Origin: Chryseobacterium piscicola
Lineage (GTDB): Bacteria; Bacteroidota; Bacteroidia; Flavobacteriales; Weeksellaceae
DNA length: 45,210 nt
Assembly (NCBI RefSeq): GCF_900156685.1
Contig: NZ_FTOJ01000013.1
Coordinates: 1 to 45,210, forward strand
Direction: 5' to 3'
Each line of letters opens with the position of its first letter. Positions within the stretch are counted from its first letter, which is position 1. Shown here piece by piece: positions 37,617-45,210 of this stretch. Position numbers and translations under genes: made by a program. The notes beneath the pieces were generated by a model. It had not been told where the DNA came from and did not search any database. It saw only the letters and a program-made list of their open reading frames with translations.

Positions 37617-38207
37617 ATGAAAATTGGATATATCAGAATATCAACACAGGATCAAAATTATAATCTGCAGGAAGACGCTTTAAATAAATTAGGATGTGAA
37701 ATGATTTTTAAGGAAACAGTTTCCGGAGCTACAAAGGAAAGACCACAACTCAAAAAATTATTAGAGCAAATTCGTAAGGGTGATGTTGTAGTTGTTTATA
37801 AATTAGACAGACTTGGAAGATCTTTAAAACACCTGTTAGAAATTGTCGAAATATTAAATTCTAAAAATGTAGCTCTACAAAGCTTGCATGACAACATAGA
37901 CACTACGACTCCGCAAGGAAGATTATTTTTTAATATTTCCGCATCCTTTGCAGAATTTGAAAAGGATCTAATCAGGGAAAGAACAAAAGCAGGCTTGGAG
38001 GCAGCACGGGAAAGAGGTAAGAAAGGAGGTCGCAGGAAAGGATTAAGTAAGGAAGCTCAGCAAAAAGCTATTATTGCAGAAAATTATTATAATGAGGGGA
38101 TAAAAAGTGTCAACGAAATTGCTGCCGACTTGAAGATTTCAAAAATGACAATGTATAAATATTTAAGAGAAAGAAATGTGGAAATAAAGGTTTACAATAG
38201 AAAGTAA
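37617..38207 (+). CDS. tnpR: Serine resolvase TnpR (copy 2)
   Basis: Identical to 22158-22748, with catalytic RIST Ser and Arg motifs intact. An alternative start at 37599 adds six residues. Confidence 0.95.
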   Translation: MKIGYIRISTQDQNYNLQEDALNKLGCEMIFKETVSGATKERPQLKKLLEQIRKGDVVVVYKLDRLGRSLKHLLEIVEILNSKNVALQSLHDNIDTTTPQGRLFFNISASFAEFEKDLIRERTKAGLEAARERGKKGGRRKGLSKEAQQKAIIAENYYNEGIKSVNEIAADLKISKMTMYKYLRERNVEIKVYNRK

Positions 38208-38231
38208 TTTATTCAGTCTATAAAAAATAAT

Positions 38232-38287
38232 TATTTAATAGATTCTATCCTTAACGTGCTATATTTTCCGTTTCGTCGACTGACCCC
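38232..38287 (-). repeat. Tn3-type terminal inverted repeat, right (copy 2)
   Basis: Same sequence as 22773-22828. Confidence 0.93.
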
Positions 38288-38834
38288 TGCTTCTTTCTAA
38301 ATTACGGGAAAAAATCAGATTAAAAAGAAATCAAAAAAAAGAACCAAGTTTAGGTATAATGGATAGTCAAAGTGTAAGATGGGGGAACAACCGTGCATTA
38401 AATGGTTTTGACGGGAATAAAAAAGTAAAAGGAATTAAAAGACATGTGGTAGTTGATAAAAACGGGTTTTTATTAGCAATAATGGTTACTGTAGCCAACG
38501 TTCATGACAGTAAAGCTGTAGATTTTCTCATGAGAACTTTGGCATATTTCTTATCTCCGGTGAAGATTATTCTTGCTGATGGAGGTTACAGAGGCGAAGT
38601 CATAGAACAGGTAAAAAATAAGTTTGGTTATCTAATAAATGTGGTGATGAGAAACGATGAAAAGAAAAAAGATTTTAAGCCTATTTCCAAAAGATGGATT
38701 ATTGAGAGAACTTTCGCTTGGTTTGATAATGATAGAAGATTGTGTCGGAATTATGAACTCCTGATGGAAAATTCAGAAAACATGGTCAAATTATCCGCTT
38801 TAAAAAATTTATTGAATAAAATTTAAACAGACTC
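38288..38834 (+). mobile_element. IS5-family (IS427-type) element, right half
   Basis: Begins with the duplicated TGCTT (38288-38292) and ends with the right inverted repeat ending CAGACTC, then TTA. Partner of 15250-15615. Confidence 0.88.
38293..38826 (+). pseudogene. IS5/IS427 transposase, C-terminal fragment
   Basis: 177 residues that continue the frame of 15385-15615. The full DDE set is in this half: IMDSQSVRWG (Asp), ILADGGYRGE (Asp) and RWIIERTFAWF (Glu). An internal ATG at 38359 is open, but without the N-terminal DNA-binding part the product would not transpose. Intact apart from the interruption. Confidence 0.9.
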
Positions 38835-38837
38835 TTA

Positions 38838-39375
38838 AAGTCTTCAATAGTCTAGTAATTTAGGGCATTGATCCCGATTTGGAAATGTATCTCAGCATAA
38901 ACAGGAGGATCATACAAAAGGTAAAAATGAAGAAGAACTCACACGTCTATAGAGATCTGGATCATATCTTAATTATAAAGATGGTGAAACAACCCTAGAT
39001 GAAGACAATACGGTTACGCAAGATACAAGTACATCTTTTATATCCCAACCAGCTGATATGATTCAAAAGAATTTATCGGGAGATAATGATCTTAAATTAT
39101 TGTCTTTTGGAGTAACATTAAAATTTTTTTATAGTCTGATTAAAGAAGTTTGAAATTGATTTTAAAAGAAATATATATTGACCCTGATCTAGAAAGTGAT
39201 TCTAAAGGATACCAATTAGGATTTCCCGCGCCGCAAGGTGGCCTCTTTGCGGAATAAAGTCAGTTAAATAATTCAGCTTCTATGCAAGGCGGACAAATTT
39301 GTGAAGCATGAACGCAATTTTTTTCTGATGAATGTATGGCAGATTACACGCCACTAGAAAGATAATGGTGGTAAT
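38838..39375 (+). pseudogene. Decayed Rhs tip/immunity cassette
   Basis: Remnants of one older cassette. An open stretch at 38953-39153 starts RSGSYLNYKDGETTLDEDNT and shares RSGSY(I/L)N with the tip at 41232-42098. A second stretch, up to the stop at about 39255, ends GYQLGFPAPQGGLFAE and looks like a small-protein C-terminus. At about 39290-39360 a piece homologous to the parental Rhs (DECMADYTPLE versus DECMSEYTPPE) is fused, with roughly 70 bp missing, to the core of the next cassette. No intact gene remains. Confidence 0.55.
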
Positions 39376-39631
39376 GTGACCAACTGGTATGAGTACATGC
39401 CATACGGCGAAATGCTGATGGAAAATACCACATTCAGTTACGACAACCCGAACAAATACAATGCGAAAGAATATGACATGGCTACCGGTTACTATTTTTA
39501 TGGAGCAAGATATTATGATCCTAAACGTAGTTTCTGGTTATCTGTAGACCCGTTATCTGAAATTACCAATTCTCCTTATGCTTATGTTTGGAATGATCCT
39601 GTTAACTTTGCAGATCCTACGGGGTTGATGG
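39376..39631 (+). repeat. Rhs core segment, orphan copy 1
   Basis: High identity to 13657-13908 over the core up to the DPTG codons. Confidence 0.85.
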
Positions 39632-40449
39632 GGGAAAAGCTAAATAAACCAGATGATTGGGGAAGAAAAGGCGATAAGTGGGAATGGAAAAAAGAGATAA
39701 CTAAACATAATTATAAAAAACTTGGTTATGATGGGTATTCAGATGGTAAAACCAATAATACTTACAATTCAGATAAAGGTACCTTTGTTGTGCTAGGTGA
39801 AAACGGGAATTGGTCTGAAAATTTATACTCACAATCAAATCTTCAATCACCTCCAAAACAGGCTTGGTATGATATATATAAAAATATAGGTTCTAATGCT
39901 CCAACTATAAGTTCTCCAAGTCCTTCCAGAGGAAGAAGTCATTTTGATTATGTTATGGTTGATTCAAATCCTCTAATGAAAGAAATTGCTAAGAGAGTTT
40001 GTGTTCCATGCGGCAATGTCGCTGATGCTATAGAGATGGCAGTTGATATACATACATCAGCTACAAGTTCGGGATCTAAAAAGGTTACAATGGATCCAAG
40101 ACACTTCTTAGACTCAAATTCCATTGCAAAAGGAAAAACAATGGATTCAACTGTTGGTCCTAGGGAATTATTGGCAAAAGATTTAGCAAGTTACAATTTG
40201 GGTTGGTATAAACAATCCGGTCATGATGTTATTATTAACGGTAGAAGATATGGTGTTAAAAATCAAGGATCAACCATATTTCCTAGAAGTGGAGGAGCTC
40301 CTGAATTTATTGATTTAACGCAAGGCCAAATAAAAGCCATTCAATTAATAAAAAGAGTTCCTTCAGGCAGCTTAGATAAAGCACTAAAAGGAGCGAAAGT
40401 TTCATCAGCAGATGCTAATTTTGCCAGAGAATTTATTAAAAAATATTGA
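39376..40449 (+). CDS. Orphan Rhs core plus toxin tip 1 (N-terminally truncated)
   Basis: A 357-residue open frame with only a GTG at its start. In-frame sequence reaches back to a TAG at 39355, so there is no true initiation site. Residues 1-84 match the parental Rhs core (TNWYEYMPYGEMLMENTTFS ... DPTG). After DPTG comes a different tip of about 270 residues (MGEKLNKPDDWGRKGDKWEW ..., ending ADANFAREFIKKY). No known toxin family was recognised; the C-terminal 120 residues (DPRHFLDSN, SGHDVIINGRRYGVKNQG) look like the active domain. Probably silent until recombined onto the full Rhs gene. An immunity-type gene follows at 40454. Confidence 0.7.
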   Translation: MTNWYEYMPYGEMLMENTTFSYDNPNKYNAKEYDMATGYYFYGARYYDPKRSFWLSVDPLSEITNSPYAYVWNDPVNFADPTGLMGEKLNKPDDWGRKGDKWEWKKEITKHNYKKLGYDGYSDGKTNNTYNSDKGTFVVLGENGNWSENLYSQSNLQSPPKQAWYDIYKNIGSNAPTISSPSPSRGRSHFDYVMVDSNPLMKEIAKRVCVPCGNVADAIEMAVDIHTSATSSGSKKVTMDPRHFLDSNSIAKGKTMDSTVGPRELLAKDLASYNLGWYKQSGHDVIINGRRYGVKNQGSTIFPRSGGAPEFIDLTQGQIKAIQLIKRVPSGSLDKALKGAKVSSADANFAREFIKKY

Positions 40450-40453
40450 TGAT

Positions 40454-40873
40454 ATGTTAGTTTTTTATTTAAAAAGTAAAAGGAGAGATTTATATCTAGA
40501 AAAAATGTTAAGTGATATTTTTGGATACAAAGAGGCGCAAGTTAAAGAGTTATTGAGTGAAGAAGATTGTTTAATTAGATATGAAAATAGGGTTTTAGAT
40601 AATATCTCAGAATTTAATGTAGAATTAATCGTTTATATTCAAGATGAGAATCAATTAAATGACGTAAGGCTTGATAATAATATTACACTTGGAATTCTGA
40701 TAGCAAATTATTTAAATGAAGAAGTCATAACAGATTACAAGAAAAGTGAACCATATCAGTGGCTTTTATTACGAGAAAATCGTTTTTTTTTAGTGGAAGA
40801 AATTGCTCAACAAAATAATGGTATTTGTTTAGAGAATAATAGAATTGAAATCTTTGATATTAATCAGTGTTGA
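40454..40873 (+). CDS. Putative immunity protein for orphan tip 1
   Basis: 139 residues from the ATG at 40454 (MLVFYLKSKRRDLYLEKMLS). An earlier in-frame ATG at 40412 overlaps the toxin and is less likely. Soluble, acidic, no signal peptide. It starts 4 bp after the tip stop codon, the usual place for the cognate antidote. Family not recognised. It may be expressed independently to protect against siblings carrying this tip. Confidence 0.6.
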   Translation: MLVFYLKSKRRDLYLEKMLSDIFGYKEAQVKELLSEEDCLIRYENRVLDNISEFNVELIVYIQDENQLNDVRLDNNITLGILIANYLNEEVITDYKKSEPYQWLLLRENRFFLVEEIAQQNNGICLENNRIEIFDINQC

Positions 40874-40890
40874 TAATACAAACCTTCTTT

Positions 40891-40941
40891 CTCCGCAAAG
40901 TGGGGATTCACTGAGATAAAAACGCCCTGCTCCGCAAAGTG
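40891..40941. repeat. Direct repeat CTCCGCAAAGTG at a cassette junction
   Basis: Two copies of the 12-mer, at 40891-40902 and 40930-40941, lie between the first orphan immunity gene and the next Rhs core block. Confidence 0.7.
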
Positions 40942-42098
40942 CCATTCAGCGGAGCTTCTATATTATTAAACGGTAAAGGAATTGTCACCAATTGGTATGA
41001 ATATATGCCGTACGGTGAAATGCTGATGGAAAACACAACCTTCAGCTATGATAACCCTAACAAATATAATGTGAAGGAGCATGATATGGCTACGGGATAT
41101 TACTATTACGGCGCAAGATATTACGACCCAAAACGTAGTTTCTGGCTATCTGTAGACCCGTTATCTGAAATTACCAATTCTCTCATGCTTATGTTTGGAA
41201 TGATCCTGTTACCTTAGCAGATCCTACAGGAATGATGGGGGAAAAAGTTGGGGGTAGACCTAAGGATTGGTATAGAGATATTTATGGTAATGTTTCTTGG
41301 CATCCAGGTCAAGCAGATCAGATTGAAGGAAAGAATTGTGAAACATTATATCGTATAGGGAGATCAGGATCATATATTAATCAAAAAGGAACAGTAACCG
41401 ACCTCAATTATGGTTCTACATTTAGCGAAGACAGAAGAAGTAATATGACAGGTACACCAACTCCAATGTCTGGAGCTGCAATGTATGGAAGTAATGCTCC
41501 TCAAATTGGCACTCCAGGTACTAGATATGTTAGTTTGAATAACATGGATACCTCTAAAGTCCCAGAATACGATCCCTTCAGTGCTTCCGGATTTCATCCT
41601 AAAGTGGAAATGATGAGCAATATGTGGGATGTAGTTGGCTTGGTTTTAGCTAATAATAAGCCCGAAAACACTTATGCTGCAACCGCTGTAGGAATTTTAG
41701 CTATAGGGTTATCTAGAGGCAAAGCTACAGATGATGTTTTAAGAGCGGAAGGGAAAACCATAGGTTTAGGAATAGCTGATGATTTGGCCCTTCATCGCGG
41801 TACAGGAGCAATTACTTGGAGAGAGGCTGGATGGCAAAAGGCTGGATTAACAGATGTTGATTGGGGGAAAGCTTTTATCGACAAATATCATTTTAAGTCC
41901 TCATTTTTAGAAGCAGCAAATAAAGCAAATGCCATAAGATTTGAAGTTTCAAGTTTTAATCCATTTTTTCATAAACCAGGTATAACCAATTTTGAATTTA
42001 ATCATATAATTAGTAATCCCTCTTTACTACAAAAAACGACATTTATAAAAAATGGGAGTAAGGTTAATTGGGATGGAACGCAATTTTTAAAACCATAG
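40939..42098 (+). pseudogene. Orphan Rhs core plus toxin tip 2, frameshifted
   Basis: The core half (40939-41217, from VPFSGASILLNGKG to DPLSEITNS) loses frame because one base is missing near 41184 relative to the other two copies (TCTCTCATGC versus TCTCCTTATGC). The tip then reads on as 41232-42098 (288 residues, MMGEKVGGRPKDW ...). The tip ends FRFEVSSFNPFF-like then NFEFNHIISNPSLLQKT; I recognise no named toxin family. It has no promoter, no N-terminus and a frameshift, so it is a silent or decaying cassette. The tip frame itself is open. Confidence 0.75.
40945..41236 (+). repeat. Rhs core segment, orphan copy 2
   Basis: Homologous to the parental core from FSGAS to DPTG, with a 1-bp deletion near 41184 and several substitutions (for example KYNVKEHD versus KYNAKEYD). 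Confidence 0.85.
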
Positions 42099-42099
42099 T

Positions 42100-42465
42100 A
42101 TGGAAATCGTAACAAGCCTAAATCGAATAAATACGATTTTGCAAAGATTTAAAGGAGACAAAGCTCAATTCTTTTTATATGAAATTAGCCATAAAAAGAT
42201 TGCAATCAGAATTGTAAATAATAAAACAGATAATGTTATTTATCTAATACTGGCTGATTGTGAATATATTCAAGGAATTTTCTCTTGGAATAATCCTGAC
42301 TTGTATGTTGAAAAATTTTTTAACGAAAAAAAAATGGACAATTTATATAGATTAGTAGATAAAGTAGCTGACTTCAAATTAGAATGCTTAGCAGGAGTCG
42401 TTTTAGTAAAAGGAGTAGAAGATGATTTGGGAAATTCTTTTGAAAATTTTCTTAAGCAAAAATAA
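42100..42465 (+). CDS. Putative immunity protein for orphan tip 2
   Basis: A 121-residue soluble protein starting 1 bp after the tip stop codon. It begins MEIVTSLNRINTILQRFKGD and has an alternating beta/helix pattern. No family recognised. Its position repeats the toxin-then-antidote order of the other two cassettes. Unlike its frameshifted neighbour it appears intact, which would fit selection to keep immunity. Confidence 0.6.
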   Translation: MEIVTSLNRINTILQRFKGDKAQFFLYEISHKKIAIRIVNNKTDNVIYLILADCEYIQGIFSWNNPDLYVEKFFNEKKMDNLYRLVDKVADFKLECLAGVVLVKGVEDDLGNSFENFLKQK

Positions 42466-42535
42466 TTTGGTATTGTTTCAAACATAATTTCCAGCTTTTT
42501 ATAGAACTATTATCATAAATTACCAACTTCCCTAT

Positions 42536-42592
42536 CTGCAAAGCGTCCTCACTTTGCAGATATTTATTTGGCTATTGCAAGCCAAATAAATA
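42536..42592. repeat. Two adjacent hairpins at the end of the Rhs array
   Basis: First: CTGCAAAG / CTTTGCAG, 8-bp stem at 42536-42559. Second: TATTTATTTGGC / GCCAAATAAATA, 12-bp perfect stem with an 8-nt loop at 42561-42592. They sit where Rhs-derived sequence gives way to an unrelated broken gene. Confidence 0.75.
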
Positions 42593-42609
42593 CATCCAGA
42601 GGAATATGA

Positions 42610-43317
42610 TATGGCCGCGAAATATATGAGATAGGAAATCCTATTGAGGTTCAGATATGGCCTGATAAAATAGAAATATTAAGTTACCCTGGTCCTGTTC
42701 CTCCAGTAGATGCTCAAATATTGCAAAGTCAACAACGTATTGTTGCAAGAGATTACCGAAACAGACGTATTGGAGATTTTTTGAAAGAACTTGATCTTAC
42801 AGAGGGAAGAGGAACTGGTCTTCCCACAATATATAAAGCGATGGAAAGAAACGGTTCTCCACAACCCAGTTTCAATACAGATACGCAGAGTACCTATTTT
42901 TTAGCAACATTACCTGCACATCCTTTAGTTGAAATTAAAGCTATTATTAATAAAAGTATTCCTAAAAGTATCAATAGTTTAGATAATGTTATATCTCTTA
43001 TAAAGTCTATTGATGACGGAGTTAGTGACGGAGTTAATTCTATTGTTGAACATGCTGTTAATAATAAAGCTATTGAAATGCTTAATCAAATGACAGACTG
43101 GATTAGTAGAGAGGAAATGTTTACGAAGATAGGATTGGCTAACAACTCAACCAACAGGAAGAGATATCTTGATCCTATACTCGATTTAAATTGGGTGAAA
43201 ATGAAATATCCGGAAACTCCTACTCACCCTAAGCAACAATACAAAACAACAATATCCGGTAAAAATCTTTTAAAAATTATCTGTGACCATCTATTCCATA
43301 ACATCGAAAACAATTAG
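42610..43317 (+). pseudogene. RecG/AlbA-type ATP-binding HTH protein, C-terminal fragment
   Basis: From just after a stop at 42607, the frame reads YGREIYEIGNPIEVQIWPDK, then IEILSYPGPVPPVD and LTEGRGTGLPTIYKAMERNG. This is the HATPase_c_4-like C-terminal half of proteins annotated as ATP-binding or putative DNA-binding (Schlafen AlbA_2). A winged-helix-like tail follows (WISREEMFTKIGLANNSTNR). The N-terminal AlbA_2 half, usually about 250 residues, is missing. The first usable start is a TTG at 42721. Truncated and probably non-functional. Confidence 0.75.
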
Positions 43318-43326
43318 AATGATAAT

Positions 43327-43360
43327 AAAAAAAGTCTCTCGCTAAGCGAAAGACTTTTTA
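43327..43360. terminator. Bidirectional terminator
   Basis: Stem AAAAAGTCT.TCGCT / AGCGA.AGACTTTTT with one internal mismatch and T runs, placed between two converging genes. Confidence 0.85.
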
Positions 43361-43414
43361 CCAAGGATGTAAATACTAATTGAACCTTAATTTATTCTAG
43401 AAAAAAAATTTAAG

Positions 43415-45106
43415 TTATCTCAACCTCATACCTATGTCAATCTTATTTTCATTCTCCCCATCTCTTATCAATCGATCTGGAAGCCAATTGATAATCTCTT
43501 TTTTAAGTATACCTATTCTTTCATTTGATTCAAAAAATCTCTCACTTAGAAAAAATGCTTCTTTATCATTAAGTCCAAAATTTTCTTTTAAAAATTCAAT
43601 TTTATCATCTTCATTTTCCAAAATACTAAAACGCTTGTCTAACCAAAGCAAATCTTTAAAAGTACTTTCATGCTTATAATATTCTAAAAAATTTGTTTTG
43701 TAATCTTCTGCAGTACTATACTTCATTCGATTATCTGAATACGATTTAAAATCTGAATGAGAAAGTGACTTTTCAGCTTCTTTGTTTATTGCCACTTCTC
43801 TTTCATGAGAAATTCTAAGTCGTTCTTTAAATTCAATGTCCTGCAATTTTTCTTTATACTTTTTAATTTGAGAAATAATTTTTTGTTGAAAGCTCGTCTC
43901 ATTGCCGATTCCGGAAATTTCCAATTCAGGAGTTTTTGCAAGCTCTTGCTTTGATTTTAATTCTTTATTTTCAGATTTAATTCTGGTCCTTGTGCCTGGT
44001 AGCATGAAAAAAGAAATGTCTTGTTGATTCTGACTCATTAGAGTATCATAATCTAATTTCTTCCTCTCAAATTCCATTACTTGTTTTTGAAAAGAAAGTA
44101 TACTTCTATCAATCCAATCATCAACGACTTTGAGATCAAAGGAATATCTTCCGTAAATAAGTTGATCATCCTGGATCTTAAAATTGGAATCCACAAATGT
44201 TTGAAGTAATACATCTTTTCTATTTTCTCCAGCTCTAATTTTTTCTGCTATTTCTTGTGTCGTATTTTTATAATGATCCCCAAAATTTGTCAGCTTCTCA
44301 ACAGCAGTCAAAAGTTCTTTTTTAGTTTCATCAAAAATTTGTTTTTCAGATCTTATAATTTTATCTGCAGGAATTGGCACTTCATTCGCCTTTTCATTTT
44401 CCACTATTGAATCTTTATTTTTCAGACTATAATAGTTTTCTATTGCTTTAGATTTTAACCCTAATTGGGTTCCCTTATAAGCTTGATTGTTGTATCTGAA
44501 AGAAATACCTTTTAAAAATCCTTCACTATTAAAATTAGCATTACAATCAATGCCAATTTCTTCTAACTTTTCAAGCAATTCTTTTACATTGAAAGTCTGT
44601 TGCATTGAGACATCAATATTATTTCTGAGAAATGTTTTCACATCTCTTATACCTACGCTTTTGTCTAAAAATATTTTCTTTTCATTTCTCTCTTCTTGTG
44701 TTGTATACCTGAAACCTTTAGGGTTAGTGGGGTCATAAACAACGGTTCGCCCCAAGGTTCTTCTTAGACCCACTTCGAGTTCTATTTTATCCGCTATAAC
44801 CTGACATTTGTTGATAATATAACTTGTATTAATATTACTTCTGTCGAAACCGACTTTATTAAGTACAATATGATAATGTTCGTGTGCTGCATCAAAATGC
44901 TGAGCAATGATGAATTGATTATTGTCTCTGGTCGCTCCCAGTTCTTCCAAAATTTTATCAAAAATCACTTCACGCATCTCTTCAGAAATTTTTTCTTCCT
45001 GATGAAAGCTTATCGATAAATGTAAAACCGGACGACTGCTTCGTGCATTTCTTACCGCAATACTTCGCATTAAATAAGCTTGTTCTGCAACTGTTCCGAA
45101 AACCAT
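43415..45106 (-). CDS. Relaxase of a second mobile element, N-terminally truncated
   Basis: A 563-residue open frame. The relaxase histidine triad is clear: AQHFDAAHEHYHIVLNKV with His70, Asp72, His75, His77 and His79. Relaxases of this type normally have about 50-60 residues, including the catalytic Tyr, before the segment that opens here (VAEQAYLMRS). Those residues are absent, and the frame meets a stop just upstream at about 45124. IS3-like sequence begins at about 45116, so the 5' end was probably cut off by insertion. The C-terminal two thirds is a charged coiled coil. It is unrelated to the short relaxase of the plasmid segment. Probably inactive. Confidence 0.75.
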   Translation of the reverse strand: MVFGTVAEQAYLMRSIAVRNARSSRPVLHLSISFHQEEKISEEMREVIFDKILEELGATRDNNQFIIAQHFDAAHEHYHIVLNKVGFDRSNINTSYIINKCQVIADKIELEVGLRRTLGRTVVYDPTNPKGFRYTTQEERNEKKIFLDKSVGIRDVKTFLRNNIDVSMQQTFNVKELLEKLEEIGIDCNANFNSEGFLKGISFRYNNQAYKGTQLGLKSKAIENYYSLKNKDSIVENEKANEVPIPADKIIRSEKQIFDETKKELLTAVEKLTNFGDHYKNTTQEIAEKIRAGENRKDVLLQTFVDSNFKIQDDQLIYGRYSFDLKVVDDWIDRSILSFQKQVMEFERKKLDYDTLMSQNQQDISFFMLPGTRTRIKSENKELKSKQELAKTPELEISGIGNETSFQQKIISQIKKYKEKLQDIEFKERLRISHEREVAINKEAEKSLSHSDFKSYSDNRMKYSTAEDYKTNFLEYYKHESTFKDLLWLDKRFSILENEDDKIEFLKENFGLNDKEAFFLSERFFESNERIGILKKEIINWLPDRLIRDGENENKIDIGMRLR

Positions 45107-45115
45107 ATTTTCTTC

Positions 45116-45210
45116 TGTAAATCGTCAGCAAAAAGTGGACTGATTTAGTTCAAAACTAAGAGAGTGTTTTCAAAATCCTTAAATTTGAATTATTATGAAA
45201 ACACCCAAGA
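45116..45210 (+). mobile_element. IS3-type element, left end (partial)
   Basis: TGTAAATCGTCAGCAAAAAG then TGGACTGA resembles IS3/IS150-group ends, which begin TG and often carry AAAGTGGACTG. An ATG at 45194 opens MKTPK, a plausible OrfA start that runs off the window. The exact border is inferred from where the relaxase frame is lost. Confidence 0.5.

Larger units (their letters stand above)
31075..38287. mobile_element. Tn3-family transposon, copy 2 (7213 bp)
   Basis: The direct repeat of 15616-22828 at a constant 15,459-bp offset, same orientation and gene content, with terminal repeats at 31075-31130 and 38232-38287. Left flank TGAACA belongs to the plasmid gene and right flank TGCTT to the IS transposase gene. 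Confidence 0.95.

Noticed and set aside
39231..39252. Terminator hairpin CCGCAA ... TTTGCGG
   Set aside because: It falls in an open frame encoding PAPQGGLFAE at a gene-remnant C-terminus and lacks a T run, so the symmetry may be chance.

Overview
The window looks like an AT-rich Bacteroidota genome, most likely class Flavobacteriia (Chryseobacterium or Elizabethkingia-like). This rests on family content: two type IX secretion (T9SS) C-terminal sorting domains, a PorT-like outer-membrane barrel, a Bacteroidota-style TAnnTTTG promoter box and flavobacterial plasmid genes. It is an accessory region built from nested mobile elements around a polymorphic-toxin (Rhs) locus. Whether the outer sequence is chromosome or a larger plasmid cannot be told from the window.

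Layout. (1) 1-1651: the 5' end of an IS3-type transposase gene, a higBA toxin-antitoxin pair and a serine recombinase, all on the minus strand. (2) 2424-15145: a T9SS-sorted protein, a 3474-residue SpvB/FG-GAP/Rhs toxin with a nuclease-like C-terminus, and a putative immunity gene. (3) 15250-15615 and 38288-38834: the two halves of one IS5-family (IS427-type) element. (4) 15616-22828 and 31075-38287: two direct copies, apparently identical, of a 7213-bp Tn3-family transposon. It carries tnpA, tnpR and three unusual passengers: an HExxH lipoprotein, a small lipoprotein and a T9SS-sorted protein. (5) 22829-31074: a complete small mobilizable plasmid backbone (iterons, Rep_3-type repA, parA and partner, mobC and relaxase, oriT candidate, outer-membrane protein, one IS). 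(6) 38835-42465: promoterless orphan Rhs-tip/immunity cassettes. (7) 42610-45210: a broken RecG/AlbA-like gene and a relaxase cut by another IS3-type element.

Main result. The central 22.7 kb has the structure of an unresolved Tn3-type cointegrate, with a 15,459-bp plasmid fused into an IS element. Three independent signs in the sequence support this. The outer transposon ends share the target duplication TGCTT, and joining across them restores an in-frame 254-residue IS transposase. The inner ends share TGAACA, and joining across them restores an in-frame 188-residue plasmid gene. The segment between the copies is a closed replicon in content. The resolvase gene and res region look intact in both copies, so persistence of the fusion is unexplained. 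The Rhs locus into which it inserted appears to be a toxin gene followed by a reservoir of silent alternative tips that share its core sequence.
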